Assembly: GCA_964016885.1 (NCBI GenBank)
Contig: OZ024749.1
Coordinates: 27,307,372 to 27,371,371 of the forward strand
Origin: Eledone cirrhosa
Taxonomy: Eukaryota > Mollusca > Cephalopoda > Octopoda > Eledonidae
DNA: 64,000 nucleotides
Direction of reading: 5' to 3'
In this document: piece by piece, positions 47,901-56,434 of the stretch
Numbering within the stretch: position 1 is the first letter of the stretch
Layout of the letters: every line of letters begins with the position of its first letter
Translations under genes and position numbers: made by a program
The notes under the pieces: model-generated
The model's input: only the letters and a program-made list of their open reading frames with translations
What the model was told of the DNA's origin: nothing
The model's database searches: none

Positions 47901-50070
47901 TCTACTTTGGTGTATGTCATCATCTACTGTGGTATATGCCATGATCTATTGTGGTATATGTCATCAACCAACTCTGGTGTATGTCACATTGATCAATCAA
48001 CAATGTAACTCCTCATTATATTGCATACAACAAACATATGTCACATCCATGTCCAGTTTATTGATTAGATCAATAACACTGTTTACATTATGTCCTATTG
48101 ATTGACCAGATATTTAACCTAACCTGTTTATATTACATATAACAAACACATGTCACCTTCTCCTCTGGTGTAGTCTAGTTGACTGATTAAATCTATAATC
48201 TTGTTTATATTACATATGATAAACATATGTCACACAATACTTTCAGGTATGTCCTTTTGATTCACCAGATCTATAACTCTGTTTATATTACATATGATAA
48301 ACATATGTCACACAATACTTTCAGGTATGTCCTTTTGATTCACCAGATCTATAACTCTGTTTATATTACATATAACAAATATATGTTACATTCTACTCTG
48401 GTAGATAATCAGTAAATTCATTCAACAATTCATTAGATCTATAATCCTGTGTATATGACAAATATATATCACATGACTCTGCTGTATGTTGCATTGATTA
48501 TTCAGTTATGTAGCCCAGGTTTATATGACATATGCTAAACATTTTGAGAGAGTGTGTGTGTGATAGTGATATTATGAGTGAGTGTGTGTGTGATAGTGAT
48601 ATTATGAGTGAGTGTGTGTGTGATAGTGATATTATGAGTATGTGTGATGATGAGAGTGTGTCTGTGATTTTGATATGAGTGTGTTTGTGATGTTGATATT
48701 ATGAATGTGTGTGTGTGTGTGTTGCTGATATGAGTGTGTGTGTTATTGATATTGAGTGAATGTGTGTGTATGTGTGATGTTGATATTAAAATCTATGCAA
48801 TAAAATGCAGTCAAAATCTGAAAGAAAAGAAAAATAATTTTTAAAATGTGAGAATGAGGATATTTACCTGAATAACGTCTCTAAATAGTCTACAGGATAC
48901 GATGCCACAGTTATTGTACGAAATCCCAACGATGAAATCATAAGTTCCATCCAAACTGGAAACATAGAAAAAGACATACAAACATTAATAGGAAGGGCAT
49001 CCAGCTGTAGAAAACCCGCCAGACAGTCCACGCTGTAATGTGGCCATGTAGGCAACACAGTATAAACCTCCCAGACCCACACTGTAAATGTGGTTGGTGT
49101 TAGGAAGGGCATCCAGCTGTAGAAAACCCGCCAGACAGTCCTATGCGAGCAAGACAATCACTCTTGCCTCAAGTGGGAAAACCCCCGTCCAAACCCATGC
49201 AAGCGTGGAACACGGACGTTAAACGTTGATGATGATGATGATGATGATGATAGTTTAACTTATGCCAAACTATTTAAATGTCCAAGTATATGAGTGACAA
49301 ATAACTTTGATCTATATATATATATATATATATATATATCATCATCATTATATATAGATATATATCATCATTATATATATATATATATATACAAAAGTTC
49401 TATTTAAATTGTTGGGATACAACAAGCAAATATTTTTATAACTGATATAAAGCACTCGACAAATATTTGGAGTAGATATACGATATTAATAAATGGAAAC
49501 TATATTTATAAAACCATATTTATTTCAAGGATACCAAGTTACATTATGGTATGCCTTCATCAGACAAAATACAATATATAACAGTTTTATAAATAGACAT
49601 TGACGTACCCTTTTAAAAATTGACCGTTGCTTTTGGAGGCCATCAGGATAGTGGTTTGTTTACTTTAGTAAGTCATAGTGTTAAGAGTAAGTAAAAAGAT
49701 GGAGAGAGAGAGAGAGAGAGAGAGAGAAACGATTTTTTCTCTGTCTGATGGCTTGATATCTCCCTGTTATTTTTCCCCTGTTCTCTTTTCTTTTTGCTTT
49801 CTTCTTTTTCTTTATTTATCTCTCCTTTTCTTTTCTCCACGTTTCTCTCTCTCTCTCCATCTTTTTACTTACTCTTAACACTATGACTTACTAAAGTAAA
49901 CAAACCACTATCCTGATGGCCTCCAAAAGCAACGTCAATGTCTATTTATAAAACTGTTATATATTGTATTTTGTCTGATGAAGGCATACCATAATGTAAC
50001 TTGGTATCCTTGAAATATATATAATGAAATAAATATGGTTTTATAAATATAGTTTCCATTTATTAATATC

Positions 50071-50119
<49 letters not shown>

Positions 50120-50530
50120 CAGAAGGGATATTCAATTTGTTGGTAATTCAACAAATATAAATGTTTATAACTGATTCAGAGCACTCAACAGTTTTTCGGG
50201 AGTATAATATACAAACTATATTTCTAAAACCATATTTATTCTATTATATATATTTCAAGGGTACCAAAATTTTGGTACGCTATCATCAGATAAAATACGA
50301 AGTGTGTTTTATAAATTTTGATTTATACGGTTCAAGTTATCCCTGGATAACTTGAACCATTAAGGTATATTCTCCTTGGTTATGTCAAAATTTATAAAAC
50401 ACACTTCGTATTTTATCTGATGATAGTGTACCAAAATTTTGGTACCCTTGAAATATATATAACAGAATAAATATGGTTTTAGAAATATAGTTTCCATTTA
50501 TTTAATATCATTGTGTGCGTGTGTGTATAT

Positions 50531-50573
<43 letters not shown>

Positions 50574-53500
50574 CATACAATGTACCCCTGGCAATCGCGG
50601 AATTTTCTATAGAACCTAACTAATAATTGTTCATGGAAACCACCGCAGATTTGCGGAATATCTTCCGCGATTTTTCTAATGGTTTTTTTCAAGGCAATAT
50701 ATATCTTTTTAATGCTAAATTATTAATAACTATATCCTATTTGCCGACCTATTGGACGTCCCTTGTCTCTTTTTTCATTATATTTTACGTTATATTTTGA
50801 CGTTTATAGGCATTTTTATGGACCATGTCCAATATTCGCTGTTTTTCACTCTTCGTAGGTGCTCTAGGAATGTAAACCCCGCTAATACAGGGGGACAACT
50901 ATGTGTGTGTGTGTGTGTACATATATATATATATATACATATATATATTCTATAATATGGAGGCACAGGGCTTAGTGGTTAGAGCATTGGCCTTGCAATC
51001 GAAAGGTTGTGAGTTCAATTCTCAGACCGGGTGATGTGTTGTTTCCTTGAGCAAGACACTTTATTTCACATTGCTCCAGTTTACTCAGCTGTAGAAATGA
51101 GATGATACGGCTGGGGTCCCTATCATTCCACTGTAAATGAGGTTGGTGTTAGGAAGCTGTAGAAATCAAGCCAGAATCAGTTCCCGTCCCTCCCTTGTAA
51201 GCAGGGAAAAGCGGATGTAAAATGAAATGATGAAATGATGATGATGATTCTAATTTATTAAATGAACAACATTTACAGGGCTAATTTCTGGAGTAGGAAA
51301 TCTCATTTCTAAACGTCACATCTACACACATGGACATGCCCATGCAGATCTGCAATTATTACCCTGCATATTTGTACACACAAACCGAATAAAAGAAATG
51401 TGAATTATAATTTAACGTTAAAGTAAAAGAATCTAAAATAAAATAAAATGAGAACTTACTTCGCAAGCCAGTGGAAAGGTCCTTAAAACCAGCTTGCCCT
51501 AAAGCCCAGAGGATAGCAGAGCATCGTAGAGGGCGATTTTGGTGACTCTTTAACAGTTCCATGTACTGTGAAATAGAGAAAGATCAGTCGAGGAATTCTT
51601 TAATAGTACAACAGTTTAAAAATAATGGCATAATTTTTTAATTAAAAAAAAAGAAAAGGAAATCGTTTTAGACATAATGAGAAGTCGTGTCCAAACGATG
51701 TTAGCATGGAGAAGCTGGTGTGAAAATGAAGACAAGAAATAATTGTTTCTATTTTTGGCACAAGTCCAGCAATTATCCCAGTCCATTACTGGTACTTTAT
51801 TTTATCGACCCCGTAAGGATGAAGGGCAAAGTTAACCTCCGCGGAATTTTAACTCAAACCGTAAAGGGCCGTAACTATTGCTGCAAAGCATGTTGTTCGA
51901 CGCTCTACCGATACTGCAAAATACGAAAAAAGATGAGGAACAGAACTATACAACAGTTTATCATGTTAGACGAGTTAGCTCCCTTACCTGTGGAAGTTTG
52001 GAAATGACTAGATCAGGTTCTTCACGAGCCAATAATTGAATAAATATACGGTAGCCATACGTTGACAAACCTGCAATGGAAATTGATCTTAAAATAGATA
52101 CATTGGTAAATTGGAAATTGATAAAGGGAGTAATGAACATAAATACTAAGAAAAATCAAAATCATCAAACTCCCAAACATTAGCCATACCCTCCAGATCA
52201 GGCATCTTCAACTTGAAAGAGAGTCATTGAGGAAAATACCGAACTGTCTGGAATACAAGAAAGACTTAGATTCTCTGTAGTGGCTGCTGGTCATTTATTT
52301 TCTGTCCCTAGTGTTAAGAAACTCTCAGGAGAGTTGGACAGTAGGTCTTCAGAGAAGAATTCCCCCACCCTTCTCAAGAAATGGTATTTTACTGTAGTAA
52401 TTCTATATTTCTATTTAAATGCTTTCGAACTTCAAATCATCCAAACATCTTGATAAAAAAATTGTAAGCTTTCTTTTTATTTATTCATTCAAAGCTCAAG
52501 ATTCACCTCACTGTTACTGAGAGTCTTTTGCTTGTATCCAACATTTAATTTAGCTGTCAGTTTAGACAGGGATCAAGGGTGACTCTTCACTGAGGAATAA
52601 TAAGTAGGTAGTGGACTCACCTTTTGCTGATTCATTCAACATACTGTTAATGGAATGTTGAAAAATCATTTCACGCTGGTAGGCAGGACTGCGACGTAAG
52701 GTTGTCAGAAGAAACCTTTTCACATCACCCCGAAGCACACATAAAGGAAAATCTGTCAACAGAACATTTACAAAGATCATCATCATCATCATCATTGTAA
52801 TCAATGTTAAACAAATGTTGTGAGGGGGCAGGATTGGGAGATGTATCATAAATAATAATTTTTTTATAATTTGAGCACAAGGCCAACAATTTTGAGGGGG
52901 ATGGGGAAAGTCAATTAAATCAACCAGAGCACAAGACTGCTACTTAGTTTTATCGACCTTGGAAGGATGAAAAAGTAAAGTTGACCACGGTGGGATTTGA
53001 ACTCAGAATATAAAACGCAGAAACAAATGCTTGCAAAGCATTATTTTCCGATGCTCTACCGATTCTGCCAATCCAACACGTATGTGCCATAAATATCATG
53101 ACACTTCTCACATATGCAGCATACACCTTTCCCTTCAGTTTCAGTGACAGTCACCTGCTCATTAGCATACTACTCAATTCCTGAAACTTCCTCCATGCAA
53201 ATCTCACTCTAGATTTTTATTGCAGAATCTGATCCTCTCTCTCCATTTAATAAGGTCTCCAAGGTAACAAAATATTTTCACGCACCTTCCATCTTCATGC
53301 TTTCACAACACCCTCTCCATCTGTAGCTCCCTCCATACATACTTTACACTTAACTTTAGTTGCCATCCACACACACACCAACAACTCCCAATAAACCATC
53401 TTTCAAAAGACTTCCCCCCACACACCACCAACAAACCATCTTTCTAAGGATGAAAAGCAAAGTTGTCCTCAATGGGATTCAAACCCAGAATGTGGAGGAC

Positions 53501-55519
53501 TGGAATGAAATATTGCAATGCATTTTATCTGACACTTTAACAATCTTACCAATCCACTGCTATAATAATTGTTTCTACATTTGGGACAAGGCCAACAATT
53601 TTGGGGAAGGAGAAAGTCGATTAAATCGAACCCAGTGCATTACTGGTACCTATTTTATTGACCCCATAAGGATGAAAGGCAAAGCTAACCTCAGCTGGAT
53701 TTGAACCCAGACCGTAAAGGGTCGTAACTATGCCGTGAAGCATGGTGTCCAACACTACCGATACTGCCAATCTACCGCCCTACACATATTATAATAATAC
53801 CATTAAAATAAAGTTCACCTTTAGGTTTATCTTTGAAAACAGGATCTTTTTCTGGCAGTTTCTCAAGCTGAACATTTATGTAAGAGGAGAGATCTTTTAA
53901 CCAAACATCTGGATTATCTGGGAACATATTCTGGTCTTTGATAAGGATCTGCTCTATTGTGGCTTTATCAATCTTTTAGGGAGAGAGAAAGAGAAAACAT
54001 TAGTAATAAACATTCCAAATATCTAAATAAGAGAAATAAAATTATTTTAAATATAAATAATTGTTTCTACTTTTAGGCACAAGGCCAGCAATTACCCAGT
54101 GCATTACTGGTACTTTATTTTATCGACCCCGTAAGGATGAAAGGCAAAGTCAACCTCGGCGGGATTTGAACTCATACCGTAAAGGGACGTAACTATGCTG
54201 GAAAGCATGGCGTCCGACCCTCTACCGATACTGCCAATTTGAAATATAAATAATAAACAGTCGACCTTGTTAGATGGTCATGCTGGTACCATGATAAAAA
54301 AATCAAAAAATTCACCCATTCCACTTTGTCAGATGGTAGTTTTGGTACCACAATAAAAAGCACCCAGTTCACTCTGTTAGAATGCCATTTTGGTACTTCG
54401 ATAAAAAAAAAATTAAAAAAAACCCAGTCCACTCTGCTTGATGGTCATTTTGGTACCACGATAAAAAGCACCCAGTCCACATGGTAATATGGTTGGCACT
54501 AGGAAGGCCATCCAGCTGTAGAAACCAAACCACAAACAGATCCATATGAGCCAAACATGGTCACCTGACCTGATTTGTCTCATAATTTGACATGTAACTC
54601 AAGCAAGTGTGGAAAATAGATGTTAAACAGAGGTGATGATAACGATGATGAAACAAAAATTTTATTGTTTAGTCAAAGAGAAAAGAACAATAGCCCTGGC
54701 TATTTCAAGAGGCCTCCAACACTGGCAGGAGGAAGGTATCGTTAATCCAGAAACTTGGTTTGGTGCAGCTAGTGGCTCATTCGAGAAATCAGTAGCAGTG
54801 TTTGGTCAGTGATGATGAACCGATCCAACATTTGCTAATAGGGAAAACGACCATTAAATGATGATATGTATCCCAGGAGTAAAAGATACTTTTAGGAGTA
54901 GGGGCCATGATTTTTGTAGTCCTGCCTAGATGGGTACAGGCTTCTGATGTCTACAGATACTTTCAGGAATAGGGGTCATGATTTTTGTAGTCCTTCTAGA
55001 TGAGTGAGATTGATGCAGGTGATAAGTGAATTTCAGAATGTTATAATCATGGAATAGAATCTTTTAGTGCATGAAGGGAGTAAGTAGTTAGTTAAGAACA
55101 GAGGCTATTGTAGTAGTGGTAGAAATCATAGAGAGAGGGGACACAGCACATCTGTGAGTCAGTGAATGTAATGTATTGGATGACTGAAATATTAGGAATT
55201 AGTGCTAGTTGATAAGAACAGAACCCACTGTAGTAGTGATAGTAGGCATAAAGAGAGAGGACATGTTTTACCTGGTTAATAGCATCCTCAATACTCAGTT
55301 TCTTCTTTTCTTTCACCTCTGACTCTACTTTTTTCTTCTTAGCGTTTCCATTCTTCTTGGTGTCGTTCACCTTTGGTTTCACATTGTTCGACATCTTGCT
55401 AGTATTAGTCTTGTTGTTGTTGTTGTTGTTAGTGGTGTTGTTGTTGTTGTTGGATGCAGCCTTTGACTTCTTATTGGCCAAAAATGCCTCAAATATAGTC
55501 CTATCACTGGCTGAGTTGT
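33794..55519 (-). CDS. TMEM214: TMEM214, ER transmembrane protein; N-terminal exon(s) missing
   Basis: Fifteen coding exons on the - strand, all with GT/AG sites and matching phases: 55519-55272, 53972-53819, 52752-52621, 52070-51988, 51565-51460, 48955-48868, 44020-43879, 43150-43049, 41734-41643, 40253-40103, 38173-38056, 35875-35779, 35491-35323, 34512-34361, 33920-33794. They encode 652 residues plus a split codon (human protein 689). Diagnostic text: PDNPDVWLKDLSSYINVQL, ELLKSHQNRPLRCSAILWAL followed by GQAGFKDLSTGLR, WQQMYPKHMKQSG and FFPSYLTRLNSTC. A hydrophobic segment WSYVVLFIISSLVSLFFIDV (exon 38173-38056) is a membrane span. Human TMEM214 is an ER protein linked to ER-stress caspase-4 activation; the role here is inferred. 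The first listed exon enters mid-codon (AC), so at least one upstream exon, probably with about 50 residues, was not found and may lie beyond 64000. Confidence 0.94.
34705..35097. mobile_element. Mariner-like remnant with three terminal-repeat copies
   Basis: Left end ACAAGGGTAATCCCAAAAGT then AAGGTCTCC (34705); right end in reverse complement ACGAGGGCAATCCCAAAAGT then AAGGTCTCC (35097); a third copy, same direction as the left, at about 34920. Between 34920 and 35097 the + strand reads DQQITLDALCILVPEVSRST and SHRILTEKLQYRK, the N-terminal helix-turn-helix text of a mariner transposase. The rest of the transposase is gone. Two copies may be nested or tandem. Lies in the TMEM214 intron between exons at 34512 and 35323. 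Confidence 0.75.
35526..35720 (-). mobile_element. Family C SINE fragment with local duplication
   Basis: TTTCTACTTTAGGCACAAGG, AAAGTCGATTAAATCCACCC and TACTGGTACTTTATTTTATC, followed by two or three more degenerate repeats of TTATTTTATCAACCTCCAGT. Confidence 0.7.
36005..36085. repeat. Half-arm of a foldback-type repeat
   Basis: GCTTGAAATAATAGGAAAAG AGTTTCAACGTTTTGGACAC TAGTCCTTTATCAGAAAAGA is the style of single arm seen in the 49481 and 50212 hairpins (an AAATA..TTTCAAG/CATCAGA core). Only one arm is present. Confidence 0.35.
36230..37470. repeat. Degenerate family D repeats in TMEM214 intron
   Basis: Text such as GCTGGTATGGGTTGGACGGC, CTACAGCTGGATGCCCTTCT, GGTGCTTTTTATCATGACAC, CTTTTTGTCATGTCACCAGC and CATGACCACTAGCAGGGAAA repeats at about 50-60 bp spacing, strongest from 36930 to 37470. 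No exon is visible in the 36-37.6 kb stretch. Confidence 0.6.
37631..37996 (+). mobile_element. Interspersed repeat, family B
   Basis: Starts CATCATCATCATCAACGTTT, contains TTGCATGGGTTTGGACGGGG and GTGTGGGTCTGGGAGGTTTT, and ends TTGTTAGAGATGCCTACTG as in the copy at 1664. Almost identical to that copy. It ends 60 bp from the membrane-span exon of TMEM214. Confidence 0.8.
38637..39343 (-). mobile_element. SINE head joined to an internal LINE RT fragment
   Basis: 38637-38726 is the head of a family C SINE on + (GGATTGGCAGTATTGGTAGA ... GAGTTCAAATCCCGCC). At 38727 it switches without spacer to an internal RTE-like RT segment on -, matching 2893-3503 of the first LINE at very high identity. The RT reads [36 protein letters not shown] and LLYADDLTLIAESMAELEKK. 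The LINE part has neither 5' nor 3' end and stops at CCAGTCCTTCGGA (39338), next to TATA and a family A SINE. Confidence 0.85.
39344..39680 (-). mobile_element. tRNA-derived SINE, family A, antisense
   Basis: Complete: starts ATCATCATTTCATTTACGTC, ends GCCCTAACCACTAAGCCATG TGCCTC. It follows the LINE fragment directly. Confidence 0.85.
39806..39927. repeat. Single arm of the foldback family
   Basis: TTTGTATTTTATCTGATGAA ... TCTTGAAATATATATAATAA AATAAATATGGTTTTATAAA TATAGTTTCCATTTATTTAA is the same arm end found in the foldbacks at 49481-50071 and 50212-50507. Its partner arm is absent here. It is flanked by (TA)n on both sides. Confidence 0.65.
40290..40489 (+). mobile_element. piggyBac-like MITE in TMEM214 intron
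   Basis: TTTAA before CCCTTTAGCACTTAAACAGG, then CTCACCTCTTTCTGTTCAAA, CATACTTATGTTAAGGTATT and TTGAAGATTCGATATTATAT, ending near GTTGAAGGGATAATG. It begins about 35 bp from the exon at 40253; coordinates within a few bases. Confidence 0.6.
40500..41640. other. TMEM214 intron sequence with degraded repeats
   Basis: Between the exons at 40253 and 41643. A family C-like stretch (41020-41110, GAGTTCAAATCTCTCCAAGG) and a short poly-G (40787-40801) are present. No further exon recognised. Confidence 0.5.
42060..42580 (+). repeat. Family D tandem-like repeat in TMEM214 intron
   Basis: Seven imperfect units of about 55 bp: ACCACCTTACAAGGTGGACT, AGGTGCTATTGTCGTGGTAC, CAGCATGACCACCTTACAGG and similar. 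Ends in a (GT)n tract at 42395-42412. Confidence 0.65.
42665..42800 (+). mobile_element. Non-LTR retrotransposon C-terminal remnant
   Basis: The + strand reads RTIMLRVAEAWNKLPASIVS then SQDTASFKTSMLPKIRQHYT and a stop. The W-N-x-L-P...FK motif is typical of the C terminus of CR1/Jockey-type LINE polyproteins. It differs from the RTE-like family elsewhere in the window. Confidence 0.65.
44105..44480 (-). repeat. Family D repeat in TMEM214 intron
   Basis: GCACCCAGAAGACTCTGTAA, AAAAGCTCCCAGTACACTCT and TGACATTAGGAAAATCACCC units, closing with a GTGATGACAATGG tail. Confidence 0.55.
44860..47980 (+). repeat. 22-bp minisatellite, about 140 copies (3.1 kb)
   Basis: Unit: ATCTACTGTGGTATATGTCA plus TG or CA. 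Two main variants, ...TGTCATG and ...TGTCACA, alternate in runs; CATC, GCCATG and TATG variants form local clusters, and several units are 18, 19, 20 or 26 bp. 22 is not a multiple of three, so one + strand frame cycles through all phases every 66 bp and yields a 22-residue pseudo-repeat. None of these frames is a gene. It lies in the TMEM214 intron between the exons at 44020 and 48868. Confidence 0.97.
47985..48540. repeat. Approximately 78-bp tandem repeat flanking the 22-bp array
   Basis: Two nearly identical copies (about 48222-48299 and 48300-48377) with CACACAATACTTTCAGGTAT, GTCCTTTTGATTCACCAGAT and CTATAACTCTGTTTATATTA; diverged copies on both sides. Each contains AAACATATGTCACA, close to the TATGTCACAATC core of the 22-bp unit. 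Confidence 0.8.
48549..48785. repeat. GT-rich tandem repeat, about 30-bp unit
   Basis: GTGTGTGTGTGATAGTGATA TTATGAGTGA repeats three times and then degenerates into (TGTG)n-TGATATTATGA text. It lies just upstream (in + coordinates) of the exon at 48868. Confidence 0.8.
48992..49255 (-). mobile_element. Family B repeat, antisense, with internal duplication
   Basis: TAGGAAGGGCATCCAGCTGT AGAAAACCCGCCAGACAGTC appears twice (48990 and 49100). The full antisense copy ends CGTTAAACGTTGATGATGAT. Confidence 0.8.
49481..50071. mobile_element. Long foldback element 1 (near-perfect hairpin)
   Basis: The left arm 49481-49731 and right arm 49840-50071 are near-identical inverted copies of about 235-250 bp around a 108-bp loop. 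Both arms share CGATATTAATAAATGGAAAC, GATACCAAGTTACATTATGG, TATGCCTTCATCAGACAAAA, GGAGGCCATCAGGATAGTGG and a GAGAGA end. The left arm has a 19-bp insertion after TTGACGT; the right arm has 14 extra bases near ATTATATATATTTC; otherwise I saw no mismatch. Flanked by (TA)n. No coding capacity. Located in the TMEM214 intron between exons 51460 and 48955. Confidence 0.9.
50212..50507. mobile_element. Long foldback element 2 (loopless hairpin)
   Basis: The arms (about 50212-50343 and 50345-50507) meet at a perfect palindrome centred near 50343 (GGTTCAAGTTATCC/GGATAACTTGAACC). Shared arm text: AACTATATTTCTAAAACCAT, TTTCAAGGGTACCAAAATTT, TCATCAGATAAAATACGAAG and TGTGTTTTATAAATTTTGA. The right arm has an extra CATAACCAAGGAGAATATAC CTTAAT stretch near the centre. 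The outer arm ends are homologous to foldback 1 and to 39806-39927, but the inner parts differ. Confidence 0.88.
50576..50908. mobile_element. pogo/Tigger-like MITE, copy 1
   Basis: Shares its whole length (about 330 bp) with 62348-62715: CTAACTAATAATTGTTCATG, GAAACCACCG, CATTTTTATGGACCA and TATTTTGACGTT. Its right end, reversed, reads TAGTTGTCCCCCTGTATTAG then CGGGG and GTTTACATTCC; the left end reads GTACCCCTGGCAATCGCGGA. These resemble pogo/Tigger terminal repeats (CAGTTGTCCC...TATCCG pattern). No transposase. Confidence 0.6.
50958..51248 (+). mobile_element. tRNA-derived SINE, family A, internally deleted
   Basis: GGAGGCACAGGGCTTAGTGG head and complete B-box-like region, but the middle CAAAGTGGTCGTGGAGGTGC-to-CACTCACTG section and GGGCATCCA are missing. 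3' tail (ATGATG)n. Confidence 0.85.
51738..51925 (-). mobile_element. Family C SINE, antisense
   Basis: TTGTTTCTATTTTTGGCACA ... ATCGACCCCGTAAGGATGAA ... AACCTCCGCGGAATTTTAAC ... GACGCTCTACCGATACTGC. Near full length, about 60 bp from the TMEM214 exon at 51988. Confidence 0.85.
52855..53080 (-). mobile_element. Family C SINE, antisense, diverged
   Basis: AATTTGAGCACAAGGCCAAC, AAAGTCAATTAAATCAACCA, TTAGTTTTATCGACCTTGGA, GGGATTTGAACTCAGAATAT and GCTCTACCGATTCTGCCAAT. Confidence 0.8.
53450..53785 (-). mobile_element. Family C SINE copies, antisense
   Basis: A fragment at 53450-53565 (GATGAAAAGCAAAGTTGTCC, GATTCAAACCCAGAATGTGG) is followed by a near-complete copy at 53568-53785 (TTGTTTCTACATTTGGGACA ... 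CACTACCGATACTGCCAATC). It ends 34 bp from the exon at 53819. Confidence 0.8.
54055..54238 (-). mobile_element. Family C SINE, antisense, full length
   Basis: TTGTTTCTACTTTTAGGCAC ... CTTTATTTTATCGACCCCGT ... CAACCTCGGCGGGATTTGAA ... GGCGTCCGACCCTCTACCGA TACTGCCAA. Very close to the consensus of the + copies. Confidence 0.88.
54250..54660 (-). repeat. Family D repeat in TMEM214 intron 1
   Basis: Four units with AAAAAGCACCCAGTCCACWC, TGTTAGAATGCCATTTTGGT and TGGTACCACGATAAAA, then GGCCATCCAGCTGTAGAAAC and a GATGATAACGATGATG tail. Confidence 0.65.
54670..55260. other. TMEM214 intron 1, right part
   Basis: Two approximate tandem duplications: AGGGGCCATGATTTTTGTAG TCCTGCCTAG recurs at 54960, and AACAGAGGCTATTGTAGTAG TGGTAG recurs near 55215. 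No exon found. Confidence 0.5.
55272..55519 (-). CDS. TMEM214: TMEM214 first recognised exon, with poly-Asn tract
   Basis: Encodes SASDRTIFEAFLANKKSKAA followed by Asn5-Thr2-Asn6, then a Lys-rich segment (NAKKKKVESEVKEKKKLSIE) and DAINQ. The Asn tract is written by (GTT)n on the + strand at about 55411-55455. This low-complexity linker corresponds to the variable, charged N-terminal region of the family before the conserved EEAL/EDAI motif. The exon starts with two bases of a split codon. The AAC runs are a candidate length polymorphism. Confidence 0.9.
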
Positions 55520-55541
55520 CTACAAAAAAATAAAAAAAATA

Positions 55542-55760
55542 ATAATGGTTTCAGATTTAGGCACAAGCCAGCAATTTTAAGAGAGGGGAAAGTTGATTAA
55601 ATCGACGGGATTTAGAATGCAAAGGGTCATAACCCTATGCTGATTTAGGCACAAAGCCGTAAGGATGGAAAGGAAAGCTATTCTCAATGGGATTTGAAAT
55701 CAGAATGTAAAGGGATGTAACTATATGATGCAAAACGTTGTCCAACACTCTACCGATACT
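55542..55760 (-). mobile_element. Family C SINE, antisense, rearranged
   Basis: GGTTTCAGATTTAGGCACAA, AAAGTTGATTAAATCGACGG, then a second partial body (GATTTAGGCACAAAGCCGTA, GGGATTTGAAATCAGAATGT, CACTCTACCGATACTACCAA). Begins 23 bp from the exon end at 55519. Confidence 0.7.
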
Positions 55761-55829
55761 ACCAAGCCCCTGTCCTTTCGACAGTCAATAATGTGCTAAA
55801 GATTCTATCAACCCACCATTCAATCATTA

Positions 55830-56240
55830 TCAATTCTTTCTAACAGTGGTGCAATGCCAATAATTAGTGCATTACTGGTACTTTATTCTATCAACTTTGA
55901 TGGTATTTGAACAATCAATAATAATCTATATTATAATATTGTTTTCTAATTGAGGCACAAGGCTAATATTATTTGATCCCAGTAATTGACTGGTACTTTA
56001 TTTTATCGACCCTGATAGAATTTGAACAGATGATAATAACAGTAATAATAATAATAATTGTTTCTACTTTTGGCACAAGGTCAGCAATTATCCCAGTGCA
56101 TTACTGGTACTTTATTTTATCGACCCTGTAAGGATGAAAGGCAAAGGATTTGAACTCAGACCATAAAGATTCATAACTCCTATGCTGTAAAGCATGGTGT
56201 CTGATGCTCTACCAATACTGCTAAACCACCGCCCTATAAT
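55830..56240 (-). mobile_element. Family C SINE fragments and one longer copy
   Basis: Partial bodies at about 55840-55910 and 55945-56025 (TGACTGGTACTTTATTTTAT), then a copy at 56056-56235 with TTGTTTCTACTTTTGGCACA, ATCGACCCTGTAAGGATGAA and GATGCTCTACCAATACTGCT. Confidence 0.75.
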
Positions 56241-56434
56241 AATAATAATAGAACATTCCATCGATGACAGCATTAGTGGAATAGGTGTGTAGAACAATAA
56301 AAATAAAGAGAAAAAGCTGCTGATAGGATTTGGAGAGGGTGGGAGAGGGGACAGCACAATTAAAACCTAAAATAAGAGGATTGGAAAGAATTATCCCATA
56401 TATGATCTCTCAACTGTAGATAGGTGTGTTGATG

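Noticed and set aside
44860..47980. CRISPR-like array of short direct repeats
   Set aside because: Units are contiguous with no unique spacers, and the host is an animal; it is a minisatellite.
44970..48105. Many overlapping + strand frames reading YCGICHDLLWYMS
   Set aside because: Translation of the 22-bp minisatellite; a 66-bp cycle gives a pseudo-repeat protein without homologues.
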